Shown: positions 8,704 to 18,662 of the stretch, in pieces | Layout of the letters: each line of letters starts with the position of its first letter | Position numbering within the stretch: the stretch's first letter is position 1 | Assembly (NCBI GenBank): GCA_943914815.1 | Contig: CALUDL010000016.1 | Span: forward strand, 1 to 27,055 | DNA length: 27,055 nucleotides | Direction of reading: 5' to 3' | DNA from: an uncultured Brevibacterium sp. | Lineage (GTDB): Bacteria > Actinomycetota > Actinomycetes > Actinomycetales > Brevibacteriaceae | Notes under the pieces: model-generated | The model's database searches: none | Told to the model about the DNA's origin: nothing | The model's input: only the letters and a program-made list of their open reading frames with translations | Position numbers and translations under genes: made by a program

Positions 8704-10809
8704 GTGGCACTCGAAGTGCTTAGCGATCTTAAGAAAGTTCGCAACATCGGCATTATGGCGCACATTGACGCCGGAAAGACCACCACCACCGAACGTATCC
8801 TGTTCTACACAGGTGTGAACTACAAGCTCGGCGAAACCCACGACGGTGCGTCGACTATGGACTGGATGGAACAGGAGCAGGAGCGCGGTATTACTATTAC
8901 GTCCGCTGCAACAACCTGCTACTGGGAAGACAACCAGATCAACATCATTGACACCCCAGGCCACGTTGACTTCACCGTTGAGGTTGAACGCTCACTGCGC
9001 GTTCTTGACGGTGCTGTCGCTGTGTTCGACGGTAAGGAAGGTGTTGAACCACAGTCCGAAACCGTGTGGCGTCAGGCTGATAAGTACAACGTTCCACGTG
9101 TGTGCTTCGTCAACAAAATGGACAAGCTCGGTGCCGACTTCTACCACACCGTAGAAACCATTAAGGACCGCCTGGGTGCTAAGCCTCTGGTGATCCAGCT
9201 TCCAATCGGTGCGGAATCAGACTTTGAAGGTGTCGTCGACCTCATCACCATGAAGGCATATGTCTGGCCAGACGAAGAAAAGAAGGGCCAGGACATGACG
9301 GAAATTGAGATCCCAGAAGATCTCAAGGACCGTGCCGAAGAATACCGCGCCACACTCGTTGAAGACGTTGCTGAAGCGTCAGACGAACTCATGGAGAAGT
9401 ACCTCGAAGAAGGCGAACTGCCAATCGAGGACATCAAGGCTGGTATTCGTAAGCTCACCGTTAACTCGGAAGCATTCCCAGTGATGTGTGGTTCGGCCTT
9501 CAAGAACAAGGGTGTTCAGCCAATGCTGAACTCCGTTATTGACTACCTGCCATCGCCTCTGGATGTCCCACCTGTTCAGGGACACCCTGTTAACGACGAA
9601 GAAACCATTGTTACGCGTGAGCCTAAGAAGGACGGCCCGTTCGCAGCACTTGCATTCAAGGTTGCGACTCACCCATTCTTCGGTTCGCTCACCTACGTTC
9701 GCGTGTACTCCGGTTCAGTGAAGCCTGGTGACCAGGTTCTCAACACCACCACCGGAAAGAAAGAGCGTGTCGGTAAGCTGTTCCAGATGCACTCGAACAA
9801 GGAAAACCCTGTCGAGAATGCATTCGCTGGGCACATCTACGCGTTCATTGGCCTCAAGGACACCACCACTGGTGACACTCTGTGTGACGCATCCGACCCA
9901 GTTGTTCTGGAGTCGATGTCGTTCCCTGAGCCAGTGATCTTCGTTTCGATTGAACCTAAGACCAAGGGCGACCAGGAAAAGCTTTCGACCGCGATTCAGA
10001 AGCTTGTGAAGGAAGACCCAACGTTCACGGTTAACCTGAACGAAGAAACCGGTCAGACCGAAATCGGTGGTATGGGTGAACTTCACCTCGACGTTTTCGT
10101 CGACCGCATGAAGCGCGAATTTAAGGTTGAAGCAAACATCGGTAAGCCGCAGGTTGCCTACCGCGAAACGATCCGCCGCACGGTGGAGAAGCAGGACTAC
10201 ACCCACAAGAAGCAGACGGGTGGTTCTGGTCAGTTCGCAAAGGTACAGGTCACCATCGAACCTATGGAGGTCGACGGCGACACGATTTACGAGTTCGAGG
10301 ACGCTATCACTGGTGGTCGCGTTCCCCGTGAATACATTCCAAGCGTTGACGCTGGTATCCAAGACGCCATGCAGATGGGTGTTCTTGCTGGCTACCCGCT
10401 GGTCGGCATCAAGGCCACACTTGTGGACGGTGCTTACCACGACGTCGACTCTTCGGAAATGGCGTTCAAGATCGCTGGATCCATGGTTTTGAAAGAAGCT
10501 GTGAAAAAGGCGAATCCGGTTCTTCTCGAACCTCTTATGGACGTTGAAGTTCGTACTCCCGAGGAGTACATGGGTGACGTTATCGGCGATCTGAATTCGC
10601 GTCGCGGACAGATTCAGTCGATGGAAGACGCCACCGGCATTAAGGTAGTGAAGGCACTCGTGCCACTGTCCGAAATGTTCGGTTACATTGGCGATCTGCG
10701 CTCGAAGACTCAGGGACGCGCCGTATATTCGATGCAGTTCCAGAGTTACTCTGAGGTCCCGAAGGCTGTTGCCGACGAGATCATCCAGAAGACCCGCGGC
10801 GGAGAGTAA
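8704..10809 (+). CDS. fusA: Elongation factor G
   Basis: This 701-residue translocation GTPase moves tRNAs and mRNA through the ribosome. G-domain motifs are AHIDAGKT at residues 19-26, RGITITS near 61-67, DTPGHVD at 83-89 and NKMD at 137-140. Domains II-V follow, including the [10 protein letters not shown] segment of domain III. The start is GTG at 8704 (N-terminus [15 protein letters not shown]). The ribosome site is weak (only GAGAG-type purines upstream), which stands out next to its well-served neighbours and may make translation depend on the preceding structure. Confidence 0.98.
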   Translation: MALEVLSDLKKVRNIGIMAHIDAGKTTTTERILFYTGVNYKLGETHDGASTMDWMEQEQERGITITSAATTCYWEDNQINIIDTPGHVDFTVEVERSLRVLDGAVAVFDGKEGVEPQSETVWRQADKYNVPRVCFVNKMDKLGADFYHTVETIKDRLGAKPLVIQLPIGAESDFEGVVDLITMKAYVWPDEEKKGQDMTEIEIPEDLKDRAEEYRATLVEDVAEASDELMEKYLEEGELPIEDIKAGIRKLTVNSEAFPVMCGSAFKNKGVQPMLNSVIDYLPSPLDVPPVQGHPVNDEETIVTREPKKDGPFAALAFKVATHPFFGSLTYVRVYSGSVKPGDQVLNTTTGKKERVGKLFQMHSNKENPVENAFAGHIYAFIGLKDTTTGDTLCDASDPVVLESMSFPEPVIFVSIEPKTKGDQEKLSTAIQKLVKEDPTFTVNLNEETGQTEIGGMGELHLDVFVDRMKREFKVEANIGKPQVAYRETIRRTVEKQDYTHKKQTGGSGQFAKVQVTIEPMEVDGDTIYEFEDAITGGRVPREYIPSVDAGIQDAMQMGVLAGYPLVGIKATLVDGAYHDVDSSEMAFKIAGSMVLKEAVKKANPVLLEPLMDVEVRTPEEYMGDVIGDLNSRRGQIQSMEDATGIKVVKALVPLSEMFGYIGDLRSKTQGRAVYSMQFQSYSEVPKAVADEIIQKTRGGE

Positions 10810-10821
10810 TCTCCGACGTTC

Positions 10822-10884
10822 GTCTGGTCGGTAAAGCGCCGACCAGACAGCAAATTAAAGGAAAGGCGCGGCCACAAGGGCCGC
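10822..10884 (+). promoter_or_regulatory. Two stem-loops in the fusA-tuf spacer
   Basis: GTCTGGTCGG (10822-10831) pairs perfectly with CCGACCAGAC (10839-10848), loop 7 nt. GCGGCC (10868-10873) pairs with GGCCGC (10879-10884), loop ACAAG. The second ends 9 nt before the GAGGAGG ribosome site of tuf. Neither has a T-run. They may mark RNA processing that lets tuf accumulate separately. Confidence 0.55.
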
Positions 10885-10906
10885 ACCAACCACGAGGAGG
10901 AACCCA

Positions 10907-12100
10907 GTGGCAAAGGCTAGTTTCGACAGGACTAAGCCGCACGTCAACATCGGTACCATTGGTCACGTTGACCACGGTAAAACGACTCTGACCGCGGCAA
11001 TTACCAAGGTTCTGGCTGACAAGTACCCCGAGCTCAACGAAGCACGGGCATTCGACCAGGTTGACAACGCTCCAGAAGAAAAAGAGCGCGGTATTACCAT
11101 CAACGTTTCGCACGTTGAATACCAGACCGAAAAGCGTCACTACGCACACGTTGACGCTCCTGGTCACGCCGACTACATCAAGAACATGATTACCGGTGCG
11201 GCACAGATGGACGGTGCGATCCTTGTGGTTGCAGCTACCGACGGTCCTATGCCGCAGACCCGTGAGCACGTTCTCTTGGCTCGCCAGGTTGGTGTGCCTT
11301 ACATCGTTGTCGCACTGAACAAGTCCGACATGGTTGACGATGAAGAACTGCTCGAACTGGTTGAAATGGAAGTTCGTGAACTTCTGTCCAGCCAGGAATT
11401 CGACGGTGACGACGCACCGGTTGTGCGCGTTTCCGCCCTGAAGGCTCTCGAAGGCGACCCAGAGTGGGTTAAGTCGGTTGAAGACCTTATGGAAGCTGTT
11501 GACGACAACGTTCCTGAACCAGAACGTGACATCGACAAGCCATTCCTGATGCCAGTTGAAGACGTCTTCACGATTACCGGTCGTGGAACCGTTGTTACCG
11601 GTCGTGTTGAGCGCGGTGTGCTGCTGCCTAACGAAGAAATCGAAATCGTTGGTATCAAGCCACAGTCGTCCAAGACCACCGTTACCGCTATCGAAATGTT
11701 CCGCAAGTCCCTTCCTGACGCACGTGCAGGTGAAAACGTGGGTCTGCTTCTTCGCGGTACCAAGCGCGACGACGTTGAGCGTGGACAGGTTATCGTTAAG
11801 CCGGGTTCGATCACCCCGCACACCAACTTCGAAGGCCAGGTCTACATCCTGTCCAAGGACGAAGGTGGACGTCACAACCCGTTCTACTCCAACTACCGTC
11901 CTCAGTTCTACTTCCGTACCACGGACGTGACCGGTGTTATCACCCTTCCAGAAGGAACCGAAATGGTTATGCCTGGAGACAACACCGACATGTCGGTTGA
12001 GCTGATCCAGCCAATCGCTATGGAAGAAGGACTCCGCTTCGCTATCCGTGAAGGTGGACGTACCGTTGGTGCTGGTCGAGTAACCAAGATCACCAAGTAA
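10907..12100 (+). CDS. tuf: Elongation factor Tu
   Basis: This 397-residue GTPase delivers aminoacyl-tRNA to the ribosome. Motifs are GHVDHGKT at residues 19-26, DAPGHAD at 83-89 with catalytic H87, and NKSD at 138-141; the MPQTREH block follows DAPGHAD, and domains II and III are complete. The GTG start has a strong GAGGAGG at 10894-10900. Codon choice is strongly biased toward C-ending and CGT/GGT codons, as expected for one of the most abundant proteins. It ends the str operon, with a terminator 10 nt downstream. Confidence 0.98.
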   Translation: MAKASFDRTKPHVNIGTIGHVDHGKTTLTAAITKVLADKYPELNEARAFDQVDNAPEEKERGITINVSHVEYQTEKRHYAHVDAPGHADYIKNMITGAAQMDGAILVVAATDGPMPQTREHVLLARQVGVPYIVVALNKSDMVDDEELLELVEMEVRELLSSQEFDGDDAPVVRVSALKALEGDPEWVKSVEDLMEAVDDNVPEPERDIDKPFLMPVEDVFTITGRGTVVTGRVERGVLLPNEEIEIVGIKPQSSKTTVTAIEMFRKSLPDARAGENVGLLLRGTKRDDVERGQVIVKPGSITPHTNFEGQVYILSKDEGGRHNPFYSNYRPQFYFRTTDVTGVITLPEGTEMVMPGDNTDMSVELIQPIAMEEGLRFAIREGGRTVGAGRVTKITK

Positions 12101-12110
12101 TTTCTTCACT

Positions 12111-12154
12111 CAAACGCTCCGCAGCCAAGAGGTTGCGGAGCGTTTGTGTTTCTT
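12111..12154 (+). terminator. Intrinsic terminator of the str operon
   Basis: CAAACGCTCCGCA (12111-12123) pairs perfectly with TGCGGAGCGTTTG (12134-12146); the inner GCC/GGT extends the stem to 16 bp around an AAGA loop. TGTTTCTT follows. Confidence 0.85.
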
Positions 12155-12476
12155 GGGGTCGGTAGCTGCGTTAGCAATTGCCGTAGCACCTCCCTGAATT
12201 TGCATGCCTTTGGCTACGTATGACAAGATAGACAAGTTGCAATTTTGGGCCATGACCCCTGCACTGCGTTGAAACGCGAACGGCCCAAGACTCCGGGACG
12301 AATCTTTAGGTTCAATCAACCGGCAACAAAATGAATGGAAACGTGAAATTTTGTCCGCAAGGACAAGACGACACGCCCGACCTCGGGGGTCGGTCACGCT
12401 CAGCTGGCGCAGACCGCGCGATCCGTTAGGACCGTGGTTGATGGCCAGGAAAACCGACAGATGGAGAAACGACGCC
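12155..12476 (+). promoter_or_regulatory. S10 operon promoter region and structured leader
   Basis: This non-coding stretch of over 300 nt precedes rpsJ. Stem-loops seen are TTGGGCC/GGCCCAA (12245-12251 with 12282-12288) enclosing a small GCGT-TGAA-ACGC hairpin; TTGTCC-GCAA-GGACAA (12351-12366) with a GNRA loop; and CCGACC/GGTCGG (12377-12382 with 12388-12393). No convincing promoter was found; the best is a weak TTGCAT-N18-CAAGAT upstream of the first stem. In E. coli the S10 leader is the target of L4 autoregulation, and this leader may do the same by a different fold. An in-frame ATG at 12441 is not considered the rpsJ start. Confidence 0.5.
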
Positions 12477-12785
12477 ATGGCGGGACAGAAGATCCGCATC
12501 CGGCTCAAGTCGTACGACCACGCAGTCATCGACAATGCGGCACGCAAAATTGTCGACACGGTGACTCGCGCTGGCGCTACGGTTGTGGGCCCCGTGCCGT
12601 TGCCGACCGAAAAGAACGTGTACTGCGTTATCCGGTCGCCACACAAGTACAAGGACAGTCGCGAACACTTTGAGATGCGCACTCACAAGCGTCTCATCGA
12701 CATTGTTGACCCAACACCAAAAGCCATCGACTCGCTTATGCACATCGATTTGGCTGACGACGTCAACATCGAGATCAAGCTCTAA
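12477..12785 (+). CDS. rpsJ: 30S ribosomal protein S10 (NusE)
   Basis: This is a 102-residue S10, a 30S head protein that also acts as NusE with NusB in rRNA antitermination. The frame is open further upstream, but the family begins [15 protein letters not shown], which fixes the ATG at 12477 with GGAG about 10 nt before it. The conserved [19 protein letters not shown] and [12 protein letters not shown] blocks are intact. It opens the S10 operon and rplC follows after 14 nt containing the AAAGGAGGG ribosome site. Confidence 0.98.
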   Translation: MAGQKIRIRLKSYDHAVIDNAARKIVDTVTRAGATVVGPVPLPTEKNVYCVIRSPHKYKDSREHFEMRTHKRLIDIVDPTPKAIDSLMHIDLADDVNIEIKL

Positions 12786-12799
12786 AGGAGGGACCAGAA

Positions 12800-13474
12800 A
12801 TGGCTAACACCCGTTCAAAGGCCCTTCCGACAACTCTTAACGTCAAGGGCTTGATGGGAACCAAACTCGGCATGACCCAGGTATGGGACGAAAACAACAA
12901 CCTGGTGCCAGTGACCGTGATTTCGGCTTCCTCAAACGTAGTTACTCAGATCCGTAACGAAGAAGTTGACGGCTACAGTGCCGTTCAGATCGGTTACGGT
13001 GAAATCGACCCACGCAAGGTGAACAAGCCTGCCAAGGGTCACTTCGAGAAGGCCGGTGTTGCACCGCGTCGTCACCTCGTTGAACTTCGCACCGCAGACG
13101 CTGGCGAATACGAACTCGGTCAGGAACTTTCCGCCGAGGTGTTTGAAGCTGGCATCAAAGTTGACGTAACCGCAAACACCAAAGGTAAAGGTTTTGCCGG
13201 TGTAATGAAGCGTCACGGCTTCGGAGGTGTGGGAGCTTCGCACGGTCAGCACCGTAACCACCGCAAGCCCGGCTCGATCGGTGGAGCAGCCACCCCGGGC
13301 CGCGTTTTCAAGGGTATGCGCATGGCTGGACGCATGGGTAACGTGCGCCACACCACGCAGAACCTGACTATCCACTCGATTGACTCCGAAAACAACCTGC
13401 TCCTCATCAAGGGTGCAGTGCCCGGGCCAAAGGGTGCAGTTGTTCTCGTTCGCTCTGCTGCGAAGGGGGCCTGA
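12800..13474 (+). CDS. rplC: 50S ribosomal protein L3
   Basis: This 224-residue L3 has a globular domain and a long loop that reaches the peptidyl transferase centre. The N-terminus carries a short lead ([14 protein letters not shown]) before the family core [13 protein letters not shown]. The loop motif [20 protein letters not shown], including the glutamine that is methylated in E. coli, is present. AAAGGAGGG lies upstream. rplD follows after 6 nt, its ribosome site being inside the last codons of rplC. Confidence 0.97.
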   Translation: MANTRSKALPTTLNVKGLMGTKLGMTQVWDENNNLVPVTVISASSNVVTQIRNEEVDGYSAVQIGYGEIDPRKVNKPAKGHFEKAGVAPRRHLVELRTADAGEYELGQELSAEVFEAGIKVDVTANTKGKGFAGVMKRHGFGGVGASHGQHRNHRKPGSIGGAATPGRVFKGMRMAGRMGNVRHTTQNLTIHSIDSENNLLLIKGAVPGPKGAVVLVRSAAKGA

Positions 13475-13480
13475 GTTTAA

Positions 13481-14152
13481 ATGTCTGAAAACCTAACCGT
13501 TGACATTCTCGACGCAAAGGGCAAGAAAGCTGGCTCAGCTGAACTGCCTGCGTCCATCTTTGACCAGAAGACCAACGTCCCGTTGATCCACCAAGTTGTC
13601 GTTGCACAGCTTGCGGCTTCACGTCAGGGAACACACAAGACGAAGACCCGTTCCGAAGTACGCGGTGGTGGACGTAAGCCATACCGCCAGAAGGGTACGG
13701 GTAACGCACGTCAGGGTTCGATCCGCGCACCTCAGTACGCTGGTGGTGGAATCGTGCACGGTCCAGTGCCACGCGACTACTCGCAGCGCACTCCTAAGAA
13801 GATGAAGGCTGCTGCTCTCCGTGGCGCGCTTTCAGACCGCGCTCGTCTGGGCCAGGTGTTCGTTGTGAAGAACCTGATCGACTCGGACGTTCCATCAACA
13901 AAGGCAGCGCGCCAGGCTCTCGAATCACTTTCGGACCGCGCACACAAGCTTATTGTGACGGAACGAGACGACAGCATCACCGCGCTGTCAGTGCGTAACC
14001 TGCCAACCGTACACGTGCTCAGCTTCGATCAGCTCAACACTTACGACGTGCTCATGGCTGACGACATCGTGTTCACCGAAGCAGCTCTTAACAGCTTCCT
14101 TGAATTCGCACGTGGCGCTAAAGCTGGCGAAGCTCAGGAGGTTGCAAAGTGA
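13481..14152 (+). CDS. rplD: 50S ribosomal protein L4
   Basis: This 223-residue L4 lines the polypeptide exit tunnel with its extended loop, here rich in basic residues ([20 protein letters not shown], then [14 protein letters not shown]). In E. coli it is the repressor of the S10 operon, acting on the leader by both attenuation and translational control; whether that holds here is unknown. The last four bases overlap the rplW start. Confidence 0.97.
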   Translation: MSENLTVDILDAKGKKAGSAELPASIFDQKTNVPLIHQVVVAQLAASRQGTHKTKTRSEVRGGGRKPYRQKGTGNARQGSIRAPQYAGGGIVHGPVPRDYSQRTPKKMKAAALRGALSDRARLGQVFVVKNLIDSDVPSTKAARQALESLSDRAHKLIVTERDDSITALSVRNLPTVHVLSFDQLNTYDVLMADDIVFTEAALNSFLEFARGAKAGEAQEVAK

Positions 14153-14448
14153 GCGTGAAGATCAAAGACCCACGCGATGTCATCATCGCGCCGGTAGTTT
14201 CGGAAAAAACGTACGGTCTCATGGACGAAGGTAAGTACACCTTCCTCGTGGACCCTCGTTCGAACAAGACTGAAATCAAGTACGCAATCGAATCCATCTT
14301 CGACGTGAAAGTGGCTTCCGTGAACACCCTGAACCGCCAGGGTAAGCGCACACGCACTCGCGCCGGATGGGGTAAGCGCAAGGACACCAAACGCGCAATT
14401 GTTGCCCTGAAGGATGGATCGATCGACATTTTCGGCGGATCGCTCTAA
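14149..14448 (+). CDS. rplW: 50S ribosomal protein L23
   Basis: This 99-residue L23 sits at the mouth of the exit tunnel and is the docking site for trigger factor and the signal recognition particle. The GTG start overlaps the rplD stop (GTGA), with AGGAGG upstream inside rplD. Family features are [20 protein letters not shown] at the N-terminus and the basic loop [20 protein letters not shown]. Confidence 0.97.
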   Translation: MSVKIKDPRDVIIAPVVSEKTYGLMDEGKYTFLVDPRSNKTEIKYAIESIFDVKVASVNTLNRQGKRTRTRAGWGKRKDTKRAIVALKDGSIDIFGGSL

Positions 14449-14478
14449 GCGATTCTCCTTGAAGAAGGAATAGGACTC

Positions 14479-15315
14479 ATGGGAATCCGTAAGTACAAGC
14501 CGACGACCCCGGGCCGCCGTGGCTCCTCGGTCGCCGACTTTGTCGAAGTGACCCGGTCTACGCCGGAAAAGTCACTGCTCCGCCCTCTTCCAAAGAAGGG
14601 CGGTCGTAACAGCCAGGGCCGTATTACGACTCGTCACCACGGTGGTGGACACAAGCGCCAGTACCGCGTGATCGACTTCCGTCGTCACGACAAAGACGGT
14701 GTCGTAGCTAAGGTCGCACACATCGAATATGACCCAAACCGCACAGCTCGTATCGCGCTTCTGCACTATGTAGATGGCGAAAAGCGCTACATCATTGCGC
14801 CAAACAAGCTGAAGCAGGGTGACCGTGTCGAAGCTGGAATTGACGCAGACATCAAGCCAGGTAACAACCTGCCACTGCGCAACATCCCAGTTGGTACCGT
14901 GATCCACGCTGTTGAACTCCGTCCCGGTGGAGGCGCCAAGATTGGTCGCTCTGCTGGAACCTCGGTTCAGCTCGTTGCACGTTTTGGTCGTTATGCTCAG
15001 CTGCGTATGCCATCAGGCGAAATCCGTAACGTCGACGCTCGTTGCCGCGCAACCGTGGGCGAAGTCGGAAACGCCGAGCAGACCAACATCAGCTGGGGTA
15101 AGGCTGGACGTATGCGCTGGAAGGGCGTTCGTCCAACCGTCCGCGGTGTTGTTATGAACCCGATCGACCACCCACACGGTGGTGGTGAAGGTCGTACCTC
15201 AGGTGGTCGCCACCCGGTTAGCCCTTGGGGTCAGAAAGAAGGACGCACACGTCGTCCTAAGAAGGAAAGCGACAAGTACATTGTGCGTCGTCGTCGTACT
15301 GGCAAGAAGCGTTGA
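14479..15315 (+). CDS. rplB: 50S ribosomal protein L2
   Basis: This 278-residue L2 is needed for subunit association and peptidyl transferase assembly. Conserved blocks are [18 protein letters not shown] at the start, [20 protein letters not shown], and the C-terminal [20 protein letters not shown], which contains the histidine matching E. coli H229. The ATG has AAGAAGGA upstream. rpsS starts 15 nt after the stop. Confidence 0.98.
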   Translation: MGIRKYKPTTPGRRGSSVADFVEVTRSTPEKSLLRPLPKKGGRNSQGRITTRHHGGGHKRQYRVIDFRRHDKDGVVAKVAHIEYDPNRTARIALLHYVDGEKRYIIAPNKLKQGDRVEAGIDADIKPGNNLPLRNIPVGTVIHAVELRPGGGAKIGRSAGTSVQLVARFGRYAQLRMPSGEIRNVDARCRATVGEVGNAEQTNISWGKAGRMRWKGVRPTVRGVVMNPIDHPHGGGEGRTSGGRHPVSPWGQKEGRTRRPKKESDKYIVRRRRTGKKR

Positions 15316-15330
15316 TAGGGAGCCTCAGAC

Positions 15331-15612
15331 ATGCCTCGTAGCTTGAAGAAGGGCCCCTTCGTAGACGAGCACCTCTACAAGAAGGTTGCTGCTCAGAACG
15401 AAAAGGGCACCAAGAATGTAATCAAGACTTGGTCCCGTCGCTCGATGATCGTCCCAGACTTCCTGGGTCACACGATCGCCGTGCACGACGGACGCAAGCA
15501 CGTACCGGTGTTCATCACCGAATCGATGGTCGGGCACAAGCTCGGCGAATTTGCCCCCACGCGGACGTTCCGCGGCCACGACAAGGATGACCGTAAGGGC
15601 CGCCGTCGCTAA
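15331..15612 (+). CDS. rpsS: 30S ribosomal protein S19
   Basis: This 93-residue S19 sits in the 30S head and bridges to the large subunit. It starts [15 protein letters not shown] and contains [20 protein letters not shown] and [14 protein letters not shown], all typical. Length is normal. It lies between rplB and rplV with 15- and 36-nt spacers; the ribosome site before it is weak (GGGAG). Confidence 0.98.
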   Translation: MPRSLKKGPFVDEHLYKKVAAQNEKGTKNVIKTWSRRSMIVPDFLGHTIAVHDGRKHVPVFITESMVGHKLGEFAPTRTFRGHDKDDRKGRRR

Positions 15613-15648
15613 GGCGACCGGCTTGAAGGTCTAAGAAAGAAGGAAACG

Positions 15649-16023
15649 ATGGAAGCCAAGGCGAAAGCGCGCTACCTGCGTGTGACGCCCCAGAAGGCTC
15701 GGCGTGTCGTTGACCTGGTTCGTGGTCAGCAGGCAACCGAAGCCCTCGCGGTGCTGAAATTTGCTGAACAGTCAGCGTCAGAACCGGTGTACAAACTGAT
15801 CGCCTCCGGTGTTGCTAACGCACGCGTTCTTGCAGACAAGAACGGCGAAGCATTCAACGAAGACGATCTGTATATTTCGGAAATCTACGTTGACGAAGGT
15901 CCCACTATGAAGCGTTTTAGGCCACGCGCCCAGGGCCGTGCCTTCCGCATCAACAAGCGCACCAGCCACATCACTGTGGTGCTGTCTGACGAACAGGGCG
16001 CTTCACGAAAGGAGAACGCCTGA
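15649..16023 (+). CDS. rplV: 50S ribosomal protein L22
   Basis: This 124-residue L22 has a beta-hairpin that forms a constriction of the exit tunnel and is a site of macrolide-resistance changes. The start [20 protein letters not shown] and the hairpin region [20 protein letters not shown] look ordinary. AAGAAGGA precedes the ATG. The stop TGA shares one base with the rpsC ATG. Confidence 0.97.
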   Translation: MEAKAKARYLRVTPQKARRVVDLVRGQQATEALAVLKFAEQSASEPVYKLIASGVANARVLADKNGEAFNEDDLYISEIYVDEGPTMKRFRPRAQGRAFRINKRTSHITVVLSDEQGASRKENA

Positions 16024-16829
16024 TGGGTCAGAAAATTAACCCCAACGGGTTCCGTTTGGGAATTACCACCGACCACAAGTCGAAGTGGTTCACGGACTCC
16101 AACAAGCGCGGTCAGCGTTACGCAGACTTCGTAGGAGAAGACGTTCGTATCCGTGAAATGCTCCAGAACAACCTGGAACGTGCTGGTCTTTCCCGCGTAA
16201 ACATCGAACGTACCCGTGACCGTGTGCGTGTGGACATCCACACCGCACGTCCCGGAATTGTAATTGGTCGCCGAGGTGCGGAAGCAGACCGTCTGCGCGG
16301 TCAGCTTGAGAAGCTCACCGGCAAGCAGATCCAGCTGAACATTCTGGAAGTTAAGAACCCAGAAATCGATGCTCAGCTGGTTGCTCAGGGTGTTGCTGAG
16401 CAGCTTGCAAGCCGTGTGGCATTCCGCCGCGCGATGCGTAAGGCGATCCAGTCCGCACAGCGTGCAGGTGCCAAGGGTATCCGTGTGCAGTGCTCTGGCC
16501 GTTTGGGTGGCGCTGAAATGAGCCGCTCCGAGTTCTACCGCGAAGGTCGTGTGCCACTGCACACCCTGCGTGCGAACATCGACTACGGCTTCTACGAAGC
16601 ACACACCACCTTCGGTCGCATCGGTGTCAAGGTCTGGATCTACAAGGGCGACCTGACTGACAAAGAACTGGCAGCACAGGAAGCCGCACAGCCAAGTGGT
16701 CGTGGACCACGTGGCGGTGGACGTGGCCGAGGCCGTGGTGGCCGTGGACGCGGTGGCGACCGTGGTGGACGCCAGCAGCAGAATGACAACAAGACCGAAG
16801 CAAAGGCTTCGGCAGGATCGGAGGGCTGA
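16023..16829 (+). CDS. rpsC: 30S ribosomal protein S3 with Arg/Gly-rich tail
   Basis: This 268-residue S3 forms, with S4 and S5, the mRNA entry tunnel that has helicase activity. The KH domain is marked by the [11 protein letters not shown] segment, and the C-terminal domain ends near [19 protein letters not shown] tail of about 45 residues follows, dominated by RG and RGG repeats and then acidic and polar residues. Such tails occur in other actinobacterial S3 proteins; this one is unusually rich in clean RG steps. The start overlaps the rplV stop. Confidence 0.97.
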   Translation: MGQKINPNGFRLGITTDHKSKWFTDSNKRGQRYADFVGEDVRIREMLQNNLERAGLSRVNIERTRDRVRVDIHTARPGIVIGRRGAEADRLRGQLEKLTGKQIQLNILEVKNPEIDAQLVAQGVAEQLASRVAFRRAMRKAIQSAQRAGAKGIRVQCSGRLGGAEMSRSEFYREGRVPLHTLRANIDYGFYEAHTTFGRIGVKVWIYKGDLTDKELAAQEAAQPSGRGPRGGGRGRGRGGRGRGGDRGGRQQQNDNKTEAKASAGSEG

Positions 16830-16832
16830 CCC

Positions 16833-17249
16833 GTGCTGATCCCACGTCGTGTTAAGTACCGCAAGCAGCACCACCCAAAGCGTAGTGGTCTGGCAAAAGG
16901 TGGAACGGAAATTGCGTTCGGTGACTGGGGTATCCAGGCTCTTGAACCTGCGTACGTCACCAACCGCCAGATTGAAGCCGCACGTATTGCGATGACCCGT
17001 CACATTAAGCGTGGCGGTAAGGTCTGGATCAACATTTATCCAGACCGTCCGCTGACCAAGAAGCCTGCTGAAACTCGTATGGGTTCCGGTAAGGGTTCAC
17101 CTGAATGGTGGGTTGCAAACGTGAAGCCTGGTCGTGTTCTTTTTGAACTCGCAGGTGTGAGTGAAGAAGTGGCACGCGAAGCTCTGCGCCTCGCAACCCA
17201 CAAGCTGCCACTCAAGGCTCGTATTATTTCTCGTGAAGGTGGTGAGTGA
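16833..17249 (+). CDS. rplP: 50S ribosomal protein L16
   Basis: This 138-residue L16 organises the A-site region of the 50S. The GTG start is preferred because the family begins [15 protein letters not shown] and GGAGGG lies 7 nt upstream, at the end of rps[18 protein letters not shown] is the conserved loop near the peptidyl transferase centre. The gene continues directly into rpmC. Confidence 0.97.
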   Translation: MLIPRRVKYRKQHHPKRSGLAKGGTEIAFGDWGIQALEPAYVTNRQIEAARIAMTRHIKRGGKVWINIYPDRPLTKKPAETRMGSGKGSPEWWVANVKPGRVLFELAGVSEEVAREALRLATHKLPLKARIISREGGE

Positions 17250-17251
17250 CC

Positions 17252-17503
17252 ATGGCAGTAGGTTCAAAGGACCTCTCGATGGACGTCCTCGACGGCTATG
17301 ACAACGACCGCCTTGTCGAGGAACTCAAGAAGGCTAAGGCCGAACTTTTCAACCTGCGTTTCCAGTCCGCTACCGGCCAGCTGGAAAGCCACGGTCGCCT
17401 CAAGGCCGTACGCCGTGACATCGCGCGTATCTACACGGTCCTTCGCGAGCGTGAGCTGCAGATCCGCACCAACCCGGCCGATGCAAAGGAAGAGGGTAAG
17501 TGA
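17252..17503 (+). CDS. rpmC: 50S ribosomal protein L29
   Basis: This 83-residue L29 is a small helical hairpin at the tunnel exit beside L23. I chose ATG 17252 over the overlapping GTG 17246 because AAGGTGG at 17236-17242 is 9 nt from the ATG but only 3 nt from the GTG. The core [18 protein letters not shown] and the [20 protein letters not shown] helix are typical. An acidic-basic tail ([10 protein letters not shown]) follows, as in other actinobacteria. Confidence 0.95.
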   Translation: MAVGSKDLSMDVLDGYDNDRLVEELKKAKAELFNLRFQSATGQLESHGRLKAVRRDIARIYTVLRERELQIRTNPADAKEEGK

Positions 17504-17787
17504 TGGCTGAGCAGAACGAAACGCCAGAAGTTGTCGAACGTAACACTCGCCGGACTATGCGTGGCTACGTGGTTTCTGACAAAATGGACAAGACCATTGT
17601 CGTTGAAGTCGAAGACCGCAAGAAGCACCGCCTGTACGGCAAAGTGATGCGTACGACTTCGAAATACAAGGTTCACGACGAGATCAACACCGCTGGTGTG
17701 GGTGACCTCGTTCGTATCGTCGAAACCCGCCCGCTTTCGGCAACGAAGCGCTTTAGGTTGCTCGAAATTATCGAGCGCGCCAAGTAA
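17503..17787 (+). CDS. rpsQ: 30S ribosomal protein S17
   Basis: This 94-residue S17 is an early-binding OB-fold protein of the 30S body. The ATG at 17503 shares its first base with the rpmC stop, and GAGGG sits 6 nt upstream. Family marks are [21 protein letters not shown] and [20 protein letters not shown], with a polar N-terminal lead. It ends the S10 operon; a large hairpin starts 14 nt later. Confidence 0.96.
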   Translation: MAEQNETPEVVERNTRRTMRGYVVSDKMDKTIVVEVEDRKKHRLYGKVMRTTSKYKVHDEINTAGVGDLVRIVETRPLSATKRFRLLEIIERAK

Positions 17788-17800
17788 AGCACTTTTATAA

Positions 17801-17866
17801 CACCTCGGTCCCACCCGGTCCCAGCTTTTCCAGGCTGGCTACCGGGACCCGAGGTGCGGGCATTTT
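17801..17866 (+). terminator. Large hairpin at the S10/spc operon boundary (terminator or attenuator)
   Basis: CACCTCGG (17801-17808) pairs with CCGAGGTG (17849-17856), then TCCC with GGGA, GGT with ACC, and an apical CCAGC/GCTGG stem with a T-rich loop; small bulges interrupt it. Only a short ATTTTG follows the GC-rich base, so termination may be partial. It separates rpsQ from rplN, the place where E. coli divides the two operons. Confidence 0.65.
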
Positions 17867-17895
17867 GTCAATAACCGTTCCGTCAGGCTCATTAT
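17865..17895 (+). promoter_or_regulatory. Weak candidate spc operon promoter
   Basis: TTGTCA (17865-17870) and CATTAT (17890-17895) are 19 nt apart, just after the hairpin and 31 nt before the rplN start. The spacing is long and the -10 matches four of six consensus bases, so this is tentative. Confidence 0.3.
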
Positions 17896-17925
17896 GAGAA
17901 CCGACGAGACGACAGGAGAGAATCA

Positions 17926-18294
17926 GTGATTCAGCAGGAGTCGCGACTCAAGGTCGCTGACAACACGGGTGCGAAGGAAATCCTCGCAATCCGTATCCTC
18001 GGAGGATCTGGACGTCGTTACGCGGGCATCGGTGACACCATCGTTGCGACCGTGAAAGACGCTATCCCCGGTGGAAATGTCAAGAAGGGCGATGTCGTAA
18101 AGGCAGTTGTCGTCCGTACACGTAAGGAACGCCGTCGTGCAGACGGTTCATACATTAGCTTCGACGAAAACGCAGCCGTCATTCTGAAGAACGACGGTGA
18201 GCCTCGTGGAACACGTATCTTCGGGCCTGTTGGCCGTGAGCTTCGCGACAAGAAGTTCATGAAGATCGTTTCGCTTGCTCCGGAGGTGTTGTGA
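17926..18294 (+). CDS. rplN: 50S ribosomal protein L14
   Basis: This 122-residue L14 lies on the 50S interface and contacts 16S rRNA and, in other bacteria, the silencing factor RsfS. The GTG start follows ACAGGAGAG and gives the family start [36 protein letters not shown] and [13 protein letters not shown] are conserved. It opens the spc operon. Its last four bases (GTGA) overlap the rplX start. Confidence 0.98.
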   Translation: MIQQESRLKVADNTGAKEILAIRILGGSGRRYAGIGDTIVATVKDAIPGGNVKKGDVVKAVVVRTRKERRRADGSYISFDENAAVILKNDGEPRGTRIFGPVGRELRDKKFMKIVSLAPEVL

Positions 18295-18662
18295 GTATGC
18301 CGAAGATGTACATCAAGAAGGGTGACCTGGTACAGGTTATTTCCGGTGCACGCCAGTCCCGCGGTGGAGACCGTGGAAAGCAGGGCAAGGTTCTCAAGGT
18401 GTTCCCTGAGCAGAACCGTGTTCTTGTGGAAGGCGTCAACCGCGTCACCAAGCACAAGAAGCCAGCTCAGACTGCAACAGGCGCTACCGCTGGTGGAATC
18501 GAAATTCACGAAGCACCTATCCACGCTTCTAATGTCATGCTTGTAGACCCTAAGGACAACAAGCCAACTCGCGTGGGCTTCCGTGAAGAGAAAGTTGAAC
18601 GCGACGGTCGCACCAAGACTGTTCGTATCCGCTACTCACGCCGTACTGGGGAGGACATCTGA
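18291..18662 (+). CDS. rplX: 50S ribosomal protein L24
   Basis: This is a KOW-type 50S assembly initiator. The start may be GTG 18291 (123 residues, 4-nt overlap with rplN, GGAGG 4 nt away) or ATG 18297 (121 residues, spacing 10); both are plausible. The KOW core is [18 protein letters not shown] through [37 protein letters not shown] follows. The stop overlaps rplE by one base. Confidence 0.95.
   Translation: MSMPKMYIKKGDLVQVISGARQSRGGDRGKQGKVLKVFPEQNRVLVEGVNRVTKHKKPAQTATGATAGGIEIHEAPIHASNVMLVDPKDNKPTRVGFREEKVERDGRTKTVRIRYSRRTGEDI

Noticed and set aside
12351..12476. N-terminal extension of S10
   Set aside because: The frame is open upstream but the added Arg-rich residues do not match S10, and the region carries leader hairpins. 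The family start at 12477 is used.
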